In this document: positions 53,069 to 61,532 of the stretch, piece after piece
Numbering within the stretch: position 1 is the first letter of the stretch
Layout: each line of letters begins with the position of its first letter
NCBI GenBank assembly: GCA_018388625.1
Contig: CP074402.1
Coordinates: forward strand, 5,084,001 to 5,148,000
From: Nocardiopsis eucommiae
GTDB lineage: Bacteria; Actinomycetota; Actinomycetes; Streptosporangiales; Streptosporangiaceae
Direction of reading: 5' to 3'
DNA length: 64,000 nucleotides
Notes under the pieces: generated by a model
Database searches by the model: none
Told to the model about the DNA's origin: nothing
Seen by the model: only the letters and a program-made list of their open reading frames with translations
Made by a program: the position numbers and the translations under genes

Positions 53069-53487
53069 ATGACACCCGGCTACCGTCGCTTCGCCAAGTC
53101 CACCGGCCAACCGCTGAAGCCTCGGGAGTGGCACCGGATCGAGTTCGACCTGCGCGACGGTCGGCCTCCGACCGATCCGGCGGAACTGGCGGGGGCCGCC
53201 GAGCCCGGTGGTGCCCTGTACGACCTCGCGGTGGGAGTGACGCTCACCAACATCACCCCGGGCCGGGAGGTCCAGCTGCGCGCGGTCGAGTTCGCGCCGG
53301 ACGGCTCCCTCCACCGGGAGCTGCCGGTGGAGGTCACCACCCACGCGGTCGGGCACGGGGGTTCACCTACGCGTGGAAGGACCGCCTGGAACCGGGCCAC
53401 CGCGTCGAGGTCTGGGCGGCGCAGTCCGGGGAGTCCGACGCGCACCTGGTCTCCGCCGAGGCCGTGGTGTTCCTCTGGCCCCTCTAG
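53069..53487 (+). CDS. stand-alone beta-domain protein, paralogue of the neighbouring amidase C-terminus, frameshifted
   Basis: About 139 residues after restoring a G missing at 53357-53361. It matches the last 140 residues of the next gene block for block: YRRFAKSTGQPLKPREW, YDLAVGVTLTNI, QLRAVEFAPDG, GFTYAWKDRLEPGHRVEV and SAEAVVFLW against HRRFEKDKAQKLEPGSW, YDISVGVTLEGL, QIRLTEYEPNG, HFTYSWKGNLGEGRRVRV and ATADVFYW. No signal peptide. ATG 53069 has GGAGG about ten bases upstream. The domain is unknown to me; it could be a cell-wall-binding or structural partner of the amidase. Confidence 0.72.
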
Positions 53488-53596
53488 TCACTTGAGACAC
53501 AAAAGGGACGCGCGACCCAGAAATCACTTTCTACACATATAGCCCGTTGTCACGGAATCGACACGTAGAGAAGTCCTCGCAGGGGACAATGGGTCC

Positions 53597-54556
53597 ATGC
53601 CTCGACCAAGCAAATATGTGTCCAGGTCCGATCTGGGCTGGGGGTCCTCCCCCGCAGAGCAGGCCAACCCCCGCTCCGGTCTCGTCATCCACTACGACAG
53701 CAGCGACCAGAACCTCGCGAACAAGAACCACTCCTCCTGCGTCACCTACTGGCGCAACACCCGCAGCTTCCACACCGGCCCCTCCCGGGGCTGGGCGGAC
53801 ATCGGGTACAGCTGGATGGCCTGTCCCCACGGGTACGTGCTCGAAGGGCGCGGACTGTACCGGACCCAGGCCGCGCAGCCCGGCGGGAACTCCTCCCACT
53901 ACTCCTGCACCCTGGCCACCGGTCCCTCCGACCCGATCACCCCCGACCAGATCAACGCGGTCCGACAGCTGCGGCAGTGGCTCATGGAGCCGGACACCTC
54001 CATCTCCGGCAAGGTGCTCGGCCACCGCGACTTCATCTCCACGTCCTGCCCAGGCGACAAGGCCTACGCGCTGGTCAAGGACGGCACCTTCGCCAAGGCT
54101 CCCGGAAACACTGAAGGAGACGACGACATGCCCTCTCACCGCAGGTTCGAGAAGGACAAGGCCCAGAAGCTGGAGCCCGGCAGCTGGGCGAGCCTGGCCT
54201 TCGACAAGCGGCACGACGGCGAGACCGGGGAGTTCTACGCCCTCGTCGGGGTCGAGGAGACCAAGGGCGCCTACTACGACATCTCCGTCGGGGTGACCCT
54301 GGAGGGGCTCGACTCCGGCGCCGAGGCGCAGATCCGCCTCACCGAGTACGAGCCGAACGGGGACGGCGGCTGGAAGGTGGCGCGCAACCGGCCGATCGAC
54401 AGCCCCGTGCACGTGGGCGGCCGCGCTCACTTCACCTACTCGTGGAAGGGCAACCTGGGTGAGGGACGCCGGGTGCGCGTGCGGGTGGCGCAGTACGGCA
54501 AGGTCGAGGCCCAGGTCACGTCCGCGACCGCCGACGTCTTCTACTGGAAGCGCTGA
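53597..54556 (+). CDS. PGRP/amidase-2-type N-acetylmuramoyl-L-alanine amidase with novel C-terminal domain
   Basis: 319 residues. The N-terminal 170 residues are a peptidoglycan-recognition amidase domain: GLVIHYDSSDQNL (first zinc His), RGWADIGYSWMACPHGYVLEGRG, and LGHRDFISTSCPGD (second zinc His and Cys). The C-terminal 140 residues, from MPSHRRFEKDKAQ, repeat the fold of the protein encoded just upstream. No signal peptide is visible, unusual for a wall hydrolase, so export may be non-classical or depend on lysis. ATG 53597 lacks a clear Shine-Dalgarno. Confidence 0.85.
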   Translation: MPRPSKYVSRSDLGWGSSPAEQANPRSGLVIHYDSSDQNLANKNHSSCVTYWRNTRSFHTGPSRGWADIGYSWMACPHGYVLEGRGLYRTQAAQPGGNSSHYSCTLATGPSDPITPDQINAVRQLRQWLMEPDTSISGKVLGHRDFISTSCPGDKAYALVKDGTFAKAPGNTEGDDDMPSHRRFEKDKAQKLEPGSWASLAFDKRHDGETGEFYALVGVEETKGAYYDISVGVTLEGLDSGAEAQIRLTEYEPNGDGGWKVARNRPIDSPVHVGGRAHFTYSWKGNLGEGRRVRVRVAQYGKVEAQVTSATADVFYWKR

Positions 54557-54564
54557 ACCGGTGG

Positions 54565-54589
54565 ACCCGGCCCCGGGACGGGGCCGGGT
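54565..54589 (+). terminator. terminator after the amidase gene
   Basis: Perfect 11-bp stem ACCCGGCCCCG (54565-54575) with CGGGGCCGGGT (54579-54589), loop GGA, nine bases after the stop. Confidence 0.75.
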
Positions 54590-54673
54590 ACGCGGTGGTG
54601 TCCGCCAACGACTACGATGCGTCGTAGTTTGTTGGGTCCGCTGACATGGGCGGACGTGCGGAGCGGAGGCGGC

Positions 54674-55036
54674 GTGGTCGACTGGCTGACCATGACCATT
54701 CAGATGGTGTCGTTGGCGATGGCCGTGTGGTGTCTCGTCTCCACCTTCCGCGACCAGCCGATGCTCGTCCCCCACCTGGTGGGCATGGGCGTGCTGTGGC
54801 TGCTGGTCCTCGGACAGGTCGGCGCGGTCACCGTGGCGATGGTCGGCGGCGAACGCCCGGGGGAGACGGTCATGCTCGTCTCCTACCTCGCGACCGTCGC
54901 GCTGCTGCCGCCCGCCTGCGCCGTGTGGGGGTTCATGGAGCGCAGCAAGTGGGGTCCGGCCGTGATCGCCTTCGCCTGCCTGATCCTCCCCGTCCTCCTG
55001 GTCCGCGTCGAGCAGATCTGGAGCCCCGTTGTCTGA
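54674..55036 (+). CDS. small four-helix membrane protein
   Basis: 120 residues with four hydrophobic helices (MTIQMVSLAMAVWCLVSTF; GVLWLLVLGQVGAVTVAMV; MLVSYLATVALLPPACAV; VIAFACLILPVLLVRVEQIW). GTG 54674 follows GGAGG by four bases; the frame extends to 54617. Overlaps the next gene by eight bases, so the pair is one operon. I do not recognise a function. Confidence 0.7.
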   Translation: MVDWLTMTIQMVSLAMAVWCLVSTFRDQPMLVPHLVGMGVLWLLVLGQVGAVTVAMVGGERPGETVMLVSYLATVALLPPACAVWGFMERSKWGPAVIAFACLILPVLLVRVEQIWSPVV

Positions 55037-55457
55037 GGTATCCGCCGACCGCACCCTGCGCACCGGCCCCGGCCGACTGCTGGTCGCGGTGTACGCCGTC
55101 TTCGCGCTCGCGGCGACCGCGCGCGGCTCCTACCAGCTGGCCACCCGGTTCGACGAGGCCCCGCTGGCGTACGGACTCTCCGTACTCGCCGGGCTGATCT
55201 ACCTGGTCGCGGCGGTGGGCCTGGCCCGTGCCGGACGCACCTCGCGCGTGGTCGCGCTGGTGTCGGTGTCCGTGGAGATGATCGGGGTCCTCGTGGTGGG
55301 CGCACTGAGTGTGCTGGCCGCCGGGGCGTTCCCGGACGACACGGTGTGGTCCCACTTCGGCAGCGGCTACCTGTTCATCCCGCTGGTGCTGCCGGCCCTG
55401 GGGCTCTGGTGGATCCTGCACGTCCACCGCATGGACCGGGACGCGGCGCGCCCCTAG
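55029..55457 (+). CDS. small four-helix membrane protein
   Basis: 142 residues starting at TTG 55029 (GGAGC upstream), overlapping the end of the preceding gene. Helices: LLVAVYAVFALAATARGSYQL, GLSVLAGLIYLVAAVGLARA, VVALVSVSVEMIGVLVVGAL and LVLPALGLWWILHVHRM. The overlap predicts coupled translation and possibly a two-subunit membrane complex. Function unknown. Confidence 0.7.
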   Translation: MSEVSADRTLRTGPGRLLVAVYAVFALAATARGSYQLATRFDEAPLAYGLSVLAGLIYLVAAVGLARAGRTSRVVALVSVSVEMIGVLVVGALSVLAAGAFPDDTVWSHFGSGYLFIPLVLPALGLWWILHVHRMDRDAARP

Positions 55458-55584
55458 GCGCACCTGACGGATGTCGTCCCTCTTGGTCGTCGGCCTCCGA
55501 CGCCCCTCTCCCCAAACCCGCCCGATCTGTGGCGAAGCCGACCCGCCCGTCCAGGCATGGACCGGCACCCTCGGGGCATGGGTG

Positions 55585-55998
55585 ATGCCTATGGAGGCAC
55601 ACACCCGAACGCGCACCCCCAGTCGGACGCCCCTCACCCCTGCGGCGGTGGGCGGCCCCGTCGTCCTCGCCGTCGGCCTGGTCCTGACCCTCTCGGCCTG
55701 GGACGACGCCGTCCCCGACCCCGCCCGGCACCAGATCTTCCTCTCCCTGTGGTTCCTGGGCGCCGCCCTCCTGGCGGCCCGGCTGTTCCTCGACGGCCTG
55801 CCCTCCGCCCCGTACCTGCCCCGGAGCGCGGTGACGTTCGCGATCGGACTGGTGGGCTCGGCCTCCGTGGCCACCATGCCGTGGTCGGACCTCGGCTCGG
55901 TCTTCTGGTACCAGCTGTGGTTCTCCGTCCCGCTCCTGACCGGGTTGGCGTACGCGGCCTTCCGCCCCTCCTCGGGCCCCTCCGCCCCCGGCGCCTGA
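55585..55998 (+). CDS. small four-helix membrane protein
   Basis: About 137 residues. Helices: AAVGGPVVLAVGLVLTLSAW, IFLSLWFLGAALLAARLFL, AVTFAIGLVGSASVATM and LWFSVPLLTGLAYAAF. Start uncertain: ATG 55585 or 55591 remove a non-hydrophobic, Arg/Pro-rich 38-residue extension. No known family recognised; no clear link to the neighbours. Confidence 0.55.
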   Translation: MPMEAHTRTRTPSRTPLTPAAVGGPVVLAVGLVLTLSAWDDAVPDPARHQIFLSLWFLGAALLAARLFLDGLPSAPYLPRSAVTFAIGLVGSASVATMPWSDLGSVFWYQLWFSVPLLTGLAYAAFRPSSGPSAPGA

Positions 55999-56046
55999 CC
56001 GCAACCGTGCGTCGGGGCGCGGCGACTCTCCGACAGGTGCCCCCAC

Positions 56047-56059
56047 TAGGCTGTCGCCA
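56047..56059 (+). promoter_or_regulatory. leaderless promoter for the sulfurtransferase
   Basis: TAGGCT (56047-56052) ends six bases before ATG 56059 with no Shine-Dalgarno, the standard spacing of a leaderless actinobacterial transcript. Confidence 0.6.
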
Positions 56060-56912
56060 TGTCCGATCAGACGCTGTCCCTGCCGGTGGCCGTTTCCGCC
56101 GCCTGGCTCCGTGACCACCGCGACGAGGTGGTCCTCGTCGACTCCCGCTGGTACCTCGACGGCCGCTCCGGCCGCGAGGCCCACCTGAACGGCCACATCC
56201 CCGGGGCCGTACACGCCGACGTGGACACCGACCTCGCCGCGCCCTCCAGCGACGAGGGCGGCCGCCACCCGCTTCCGGCCGCCGCCGACTTCGCCCGCAC
56301 CCTGGGCCGTCTCGGGATCGGTGACCGCTCCTCCGTGGTCGTCTACGACGACGCGAACGGTTCCGTGGCCGCACGCCTGGTGTGGATGCTGCGGGTCCTG
56401 GGCACCCCCGCCGCCTTCCTCGACGGCGGTCTCCCCACCTGGACCGGCGACCTGGAGAAGGGTGAGGTGAGCGCCGCCCCCGCCCACCGGACTGCCCTTC
56501 CCTGGCCCGCGGACCGCATCGTCGACACCGACGCCCTCCAGAAGGAGCTGGCCGACCCCGACCAGCTGCTCCTGGACGCCCGTGTGCACGGCCGCTTCAC
56601 CGGTGAGGCCCCCGCCCCGGTGGACGCCCGCGCCGGTCACATCCCCGGCGCCCGCAGTGCCGAGTGGCCCGCCAACCTGGCCCCGGACGGCCTCCTCGCC
56701 GCACCCGAGGTCCTGCGTGAACGCTTCGCGGCCCTCGGCGCGGACTCCGCCCGCACCGTCACGGCCTACTGCGGTTCCGGGGTGACGGCCTGCCACGACC
56801 TCCTGGCCCTGGAGCACGCGGGGTTCGGCGGGACCCGCCTCTACCCGGGCTCGTGGAGCCGTTGGGGAGGGGACGACGCCCTCCCCTGGAGACCGGGGAC
56901 CCCCGCCCCTGA
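56059..56912 (+). CDS. thiosulfate/3-mercaptopyruvate sulfurtransferase
   Basis: Two tandem rhodanese domains. The first (about 1-140) has VVLVDSRWYLDGRSGREAHLNGHIPGA; the second (about 155-280) has LLLDARVHGRFTGE, AGHIPGARSAEWP and the active-site loop YCGSGVTAC with catalytic Cys. CGSGVT favours 3-mercaptopyruvate sulfurtransferase over thiosulfate types, whose loop differs. The open frame runs to 57012, through a strong terminator; one G missing at 56895-56898 would end it at 56912, giving 284 residues, the normal length. Leaderless start. Confidence 0.88.
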
Positions 56913-56934
56913 CGACGGACCGAGACCCGACCCA

Positions 56935-56969
56935 CCACGGGGCCCGCGCGACACGCGCGGGCCCCGTGG
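56935..56969 (+). terminator. 16-bp perfect terminator stem
   Basis: Arms 56935-56950 and 56954-56969 pair perfectly with loop ACA. Its position inside the uncorrected sulfurtransferase frame supports an earlier true stop. Confidence 0.8.
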
Positions 56970-57230
56970 CGTTCCCGGCACGCTGCGTACCGGTCCCCGA
57001 GACAGACCGTAAACCACCTAGGCTGGAGGGAGTAACGGTCCGAAAAATCCGGAACGTGCTGGTCCTGCGCACTGCTGACACCCGAGACGAGTTCCCCCAG
57101 CGCCCTCTTTCCCTGACCCGATCCGGCCAGGAGCGGAACCACACCTCCCGCACCGGCGTCACATCGCACGGGACCGCCCGGCCCCGGGAGAACCCCCAAG
57201 ACGTGCTTCACCGCGAATCGAGGAACACTG

Positions 57231-57830
57231 GTGATCGAACTCCTCCTGCTACTGATTCTCATCGCCGGGATCGTGATCGCGGTCCTGGTATACAAGCAGC
57301 GCTCCCAGGCCCAGAAGAAGGACACACCGCCCCCGCCTCCCCAGGACCCCTTCGCCGCCTCCGCCACGACCGACACCGCCGGTGACCCGCGCAACATCAA
57401 GGCGGGCGACATGATCGACTGGGGCAACGAGCGGACCTGGATCCGTGGCACCCTCCGTCTGTCCGAGGGCGGTTACGTCTGGTCCGAGCACTTCCTGGAG
57501 GTCGAGGGCGGCAAGCGCTGGCTCTCGGTCGAGGAGGACCCGGACGTCGAGCTGGCCCTGTGGACCGGCCGCCCGGACCTGACCATGGTCCCCCAGGGCA
57601 AGTCCATCGAGCTGGAGGGCGTCACCTACAAGCTGGAGGAGAAGGGCTCCGGCTCCTACCGCTCCGAGGGCACCACCGGCCTCAAGGCCGAGGGTGGCAT
57701 GGACTACGCCGACTACGAGTCCGAGGACGGCCAGCTGCTCGCCTTCGAGCGGTTCGACCACGGCAGCTGGGAAGTCAGCACCGGAACCAAGGTCGCCCCC
57801 GGTACCTTCACGATCTTCCCCGGGAGCTGA
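57231..57830 (+). CDS. DUF4178 domain membrane-anchored protein
   Basis: 199 residues. One N-terminal helix (ELLLLLILIAGIVIAVLVY), a Pro-rich linker, then a DUF4178 beta-rich domain (IKAGDMIDWGNERTWIRGTLRLSEGGYVWSEHFLEV; KSIELEGVTYKLEEKGSGSY; DGQLLAFERFDHGSWEV). GTG 57231 has GAGGAA upstream. First gene of a cluster with DUF2617, a lipoprotein and a membrane spermidine synthase, a grouping I recall as recurrent in actinobacteria. Biochemical role unknown. Confidence 0.85.
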   Translation: MIELLLLLILIAGIVIAVLVYKQRSQAQKKDTPPPPPQDPFAASATTDTAGDPRNIKAGDMIDWGNERTWIRGTLRLSEGGYVWSEHFLEVEGGKRWLSVEEDPDVELALWTGRPDLTMVPQGKSIELEGVTYKLEEKGSGSYRSEGTTGLKAEGGMDYADYESEDGQLLAFERFDHGSWEVSTGTKVAPGTFTIFPGS

Positions 57831-57837
57831 CACCCAC

Positions 57838-58349
57838 ATGCGCGCGAGCATCAGCGCCCCCTTCGTCGACACCAAGGCCGACGACCTGGTCTGGACCCTG
57901 AGCCACCCGTTGGTCGCACCCCTCGCCACCCGCGCCGTCACGGTGTCGGGCAGAGAGGTCGAGCTACGGGTGCTCGGCGCCTCGCACCAGGTGGTCCTGC
58001 GCCCCGGTCCCGACGGCGGTGAGCTGGTGGAGACGGTCGCCTGTCTGCCGGGTTCCTCCGGCGGACTACCCGGCAACGCCGAGCACCCCCTGCCTGGGGT
58101 GGGCGACTACCGCTTCGACTCGGTCGTCGAGTCGTTGTCTCGCGCGGAACTCGCCCGCCGGGTGGCGGGGGTCCACGACGCGACCTCCGACTCGCCCGGC
58201 GGGCTCCTCGTCGCCTTCCCCGGTGATCCACTCGCGATCACCGCGCTGCACCTGACCTCCGGCAGCGGGGCGTCCCTGCGCTGGCGCACCTGGCACGCCT
58301 ACCCGCAGAGCGACGAACTGGTGACGACGACCACGACCCTGACCCCTAA
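57838..58349 (+). CDS. DUF2617 family protein
   Basis: 170 residues. Begins MRASISAPFVDTKADDLVW; core LGASHQVVL, ETVACLPG, GDYRFDSVVESLS, and SLRWRTWHAYPQSDELVTTTT. Soluble, function unknown. A C missing at 58343-58346 places the stop at 58349 (TTTTLTP), directly before the Shine-Dalgarno of the next gene; uncorrected, the frame runs through that gene to 58440. Seven bases separate it from the DUF4178 stop. Confidence 0.85.
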
Positions 58350-58361
58350 GAGGAGGCCGAC

Positions 58362-58733
58362 ATGGCCACGACCACGACCAGGGGAGCCCGTGCTCCCAGA
58401 CACAAGCTCGCCGCGATCAGCGGGGCGACCGCCCTGCTGATCCTCCTCTCGGCCTGTTCCAGCGGCGGCAACAACGCCGACTGCGACCCGAAGGACGACC
58501 CCAGCGCGAGCACGACGAGCTCCACCAGCTCGACCACCACCGGGACCACGAACACGGCGTCCGGCCCCACTCCCAGCCCGTCCCCGACCGACGACTGCTC
58601 CAACGGCCGCAGCGGCGGTGGCGGTGGTTTCTTCTTCTTCGGCGGCTTCGGCGGCGGAGGCAACAACAACTCCAACAACAGCGGCGGCAGCGGAAGCGAC
58701 AACCGCGGCGGAGGCTCCGGCTTCGGCAAGTAG
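58362..58733 (+). CDS. Gly/Asn/Ser-rich lipoprotein
   Basis: 123 residues. Signal peptide with lipobox LLSAC at about residue 32, then a Ser/Thr/Pro linker (STTSSTSSTTTGTTN) with two Cys, and a low-complexity C-terminus holding GGGGGFFFFGGFGGGGNN. GAGGAGG precedes ATG 58362. It holds the slot of a lipoprotein in the DUF4178 cluster, but the glycine-rich tail looks unlike an enzyme and more like an assembly or aggregation-prone segment. Confidence 0.75.
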   Translation: MATTTTRGARAPRHKLAAISGATALLILLSACSSGGNNADCDPKDDPSASTTSSTSSTTTGTTNTASGPTPSPSPTDDCSNGRSGGGGGFFFFGGFGGGGNNNSNNSGGSGSDNRGGGSGFGK

Positions 58734-58744
58734 TCCGCGCGTGC

Positions 58745-58776
58745 GGGGGTCGGGCTGGGCTCCCAGCCCGACCCCC
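58745..58776 (+). terminator. 15-bp terminator between lipoprotein and spermidine synthase genes
   Basis: Perfect arms 58745-58759 and 58762-58776, loop CT. Expression of the downstream gene may be reduced or separately driven. Confidence 0.75.
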
Positions 58777-58822
58777 GACGTCGTCCGCCCGCCCTCGTGT
58801 CCCTTCCTGAGAAAGCAGTACC

Positions 58823-60411
58823 TTGAGCGAGACCACGGCCCAAGCACGGCCCCGACTCCCGGTGCCGCCGCGCGCGGCCCGGTTCTTCGTTCTGCTGGCG
58901 GTGTTCATCTGCGCCGCCTGCGGCCTGGTGTACGAGCTGGCCCTCGTCGCCATCGGCAGTTACCTGCTCGGTGACACCATCACCCAGGCCTCCGTGGTCC
59001 TGTCCGTGATGGTGTTCGCCATGGGTGTGGGTTCCCTGCTCTCCAAGCGGTATCAGTCCCGTCCGGCGCTGTCGTTCGCCGTGGTGGAGGGGCTGCTGTC
59101 CCTGGTCGGCGGCCTGTCGGTCCTGTTGCTGTACGGGTCCTTCGCCTGGCTGTCGGCCTCCGCCTACCAGCCCACCCTGGTGCTCCTGGCGTTCGTGATC
59201 GGCACGCTGATCGGTATCGAGATCCCGCTGCTGATGACGCTGATCCAGCGCATCCGCAAGCAGGAGGCCTCCGAGGCGGTGGCCGACCTGTTCGCCGCCG
59301 ACTACGTGGGCGGTCTGATCGGTGGTCTGGCCTTCCCCTTCCTGCTGCTCCCGCTGCTGGGGCTACCGAAGGGCGCCCTGATGGTGGGTGTGCTGAACGC
59401 GGTGATCGGCGTGGCCGTGGTGCTGTGGCTCTTCCGTACGGACCTGACCCGGCTCGCCTACGTGGGGCTGACCGTCGGGCTGACGTTCATCGTGGCGGTC
59501 CTGGGTCTGGCCTACTACTTCGCGGAGAACTTCGAGGTGGACGCCCGCCAGGCCATGTACCGCGACCCGATCGCGCACGCGGAGCGCAGCGAGTACCAGG
59601 AGATCGTGCTCACCCAGTCCCTGGACGGCCGAGACGTGCGCATGTTCCTCAACGGCGACCTCCAGTTCTCCACGCTGGACGAGTACCGGTACCACGAGTC
59701 GTTGATCCACCCGGCGATGGACGGGCCCCGCGAGGACGTGCTGGTCCTCGGCGGCGGCGACGGCCTGGCCATCCGGGAGCTCCTGCGCTACGACGACGTC
59801 GAGTCGGTGACCCTGGTGGACCTGGACCCGGCCGTGATCGAGCTGGCCTCGACGGAGCCCGTGATCCGTGACCTCAACGACGACTCCTTCCAGGATCCGC
59901 GCGTGAGGGTGGTCAACGCGGACGCCTTCCAGTGGCTGCGCGACAACCGGGACCACTTCGACGTGGTGATCGCTGACCTGCCGGACGGCACGGACGTGGG
60001 CACCTCGAAGCTGTACACGATCGAGTTCTACGCGCTGTTGGAGCAGGCCCTGGACCCGGAGGGCCGCGTGGTCGTGCAGGCCGGTTCACCGTTCTTCGCG
60101 CCGGACGCCTACTGGAGCGTGGGGCACTCGCTGGAGGAGGCCGGGCTCGCGGTCACTCCGTACAACGTGGACGTGCCGACCTTCGGGAACTGGGGCTTCT
60201 ACCTGGGGGTGTCCGACGCCGAGTCGGGCGGCGCCCCCGAGCTGGGCCTGCCGGAGGACCCCCCGAGCTGCGCTTCCTGGACGAGGACCTGCTGAGCGCG
60301 GCGCTGGTCTTCCCCATCGACCGCAGGGAGGCCGAGGTGGAGTCCTCGACGATGATGCATCCGAGGATCATCGGTTACCACCAGGACCGGCAGGCCTGGC
60401 GCGGCTACTGA
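58823..60411 (+). CDS. membrane-fused polyamine aminopropyltransferase (SpeE-like), frameshifted
   Basis: About 529 residues. Seven membrane helices (VLLAVFICAACGLVYELALVA through GLTVGLTFIVAVLGLAYYF) are fused to a spermidine-synthase domain with VLVLGGGDGLAIRELLRYDDVESVTLVDLDP (SAM site), NADAFQWLRDN and VIADLPDGTD, the catalytic Asp region. One C missing at 60259-60264 restores the C-terminus PPELRFLDEDLLSAALVFPID and RIIGYHQDRQAWRGY, stop 60411. TTG 58823 is the likely start. Membrane-fused SpeE homologues may act on substrates other than putrescine. Confidence 0.87.
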
Positions 60412-60495
60412 CCGTCGCGGGCAACCCCTTTTCCTTCCCTTGAACCCTCCGACGAAACTCCCTCCACAAGAACCGAAAATCTGTAGCGGTGAAGG

Positions 60496-60933
60496 TAGAC
60501 ATGCGTTCTACTCGCTGCTAGTTTTTCTGCCACAGCCACTGAGAAACACGGCTGGACCACCGGATACTCAGGTGGAGAGCAGGTCGGCTCGACGGCGCGC
60601 ACGTGCTTCAAGGCGTCGGGAGCCGGTAGGAAACGCAGGAACGCTGTAGGGCTCGACCGGCGCACGGTTGTGCGGCGTCGGGAGCCGGTAGGACGCAGTC
60701 GAAAGCAGTGCACGAAGTGAGAACGAGAGGAGTAGGTGCCATCAGGATCGCCCGAGCCGGGAGAGGTTCCGCTCGGGTACCGCAGGCCCCGATTCGGAAG
60801 AAGGTGGTCCACGGTCACACAACAGCGATCCCCGCGATCCCGATTCAGCTCGACCTCGGGAAGCGGAAGACCGGCAGCGTCCGGTAGGTGGTATTGAACT
60901 CTCGGGCCCCAGCGCCGTACGGCGCTGGGGCCC
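60496..60933 (+). ncRNA. candidate ~400-nt non-coding RNA or long leader upstream of a MerR gene
   Basis: A near-consensus promoter (-35 TAGACA 60496-60501, 17-bp spacer, -10 TAGTTT 60519-60524) opens a 555-bp region with no convincing protein. It holds small hairpins (CAGCC/GGCTG 60533-60554; CCACC/GGTGG 60557-60575; CCCGAGC/GCTCGGG 60751-60777), a 20-bp direct repeat at 60612-60631 and 60674-60693, and a terminator at 60904-60933. I cannot match it to RNase P, tmRNA, SRP RNA, T-box or B12 patterns. It may be a stand-alone RNA or an attenuator for the downstream regulator. Confidence 0.5.
60904..60933 (+). terminator. 30-bp perfect palindrome, terminator or attenuator
   Basis: Arms 60904-60917 and 60920-60933 pair over 14 bases with a two-base loop, 33 bases before the TTG start of the MerR gene. 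Confidence 0.75.
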
Positions 60934-60966
60934 TCGACGTGCGTACAGGAGAAGAAGGACACCCAC

Positions 60967-61287
60967 TTGCCCCGTCCCGAGACCGGTCACCGGTTCGACG
61001 ATGACGACTACCCCGCCTACACGGTGGGCGCCGCGGCGGAGATGGTCGGCGCCACGCCGTCCTTCCTGCGCGCCCTCGGTCAGGCCAGGCTGATCGAGCC
61101 GCTGCGTTCCGAGGGCGGCCACCGCCGCTACTCCAGGTACCAGCTCAAGCTCGCCGCACGCGCTCGCGAACTTGTCGACGAGGGCACGCCGATCGAGTCC
61201 GCCTGCCGCATCATCATCCTGGAGGACCAACTGGAGGAGGCCCTGCGCATCAACGAGGAGCTGCGCGCCGCCGACCCGCCCAGCTGA
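60967..61287 (+). CDS. short MerR-family regulator
   Basis: 106 residues. The winged helix-turn-helix opens AYTVGAAAEMVGATPSFLRALGQARLIEPLRSEGGHRRYSRYQL, followed by a coiled-coil helix (ARELVDEGTPIESACRIIILEDQLEEALRINEEL) for dimerisation. There is no effector domain and no Cys ligand, so it is the small HspR/BldC-adjacent type rather than a metal sensor. TTG 60967 has AAGGA eight bases upstream. Sits directly after the candidate RNA. Confidence 0.85.
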   Translation: MPRPETGHRFDDDDYPAYTVGAAAEMVGATPSFLRALGQARLIEPLRSEGGHRRYSRYQLKLAARARELVDEGTPIESACRIIILEDQLEEALRINEELRAADPPS

Positions 61288-61315
61288 ACGCGGCCGCACC
61301 CGTCGGCTTCGTAGC

Positions 61316-61344
61316 GGACCCCCGTCCGACAGGGACCGGGGTCC
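61316..61344 (+). terminator. hairpin after the MerR gene
   Basis: GGACCCC (61316-61322) and GGGGTCC (61338-61344), followed by TTCC. Confidence 0.5.
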
Positions 61345-61532
61345 TTCCCGTTCCTCGGGATCCCCGAGCCCGCGCCGCACCCGGTGACGGGGGACGAGCG
61401 GGACGACGACAGAATCGAGGGGTGGCCCCCGGCCTCCGCCCTGGACGGGAGCGGAGGGACACCGGTACCGGCGCGGCCACGGCAGGACGGGGCAGAACGA
61501 GCCCCGACGTCATCCCCCACAAGGAGCCCCAG

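Noticed and set aside
60530-60900. T-box, B12 riboswitch, RNase P or tmRNA
   Set aside because: Partial look-alikes (GCCACTG; GGTGGTCCACGG) lack the other conserved boxes in order, and no tRNA-like 3' end exists.
60405-60962. 185-residue minus-strand frame in the candidate RNA region
   Set aside because: Low-quality Arg/Ser composition, crosses a perfect terminator palindrome, no similarity.
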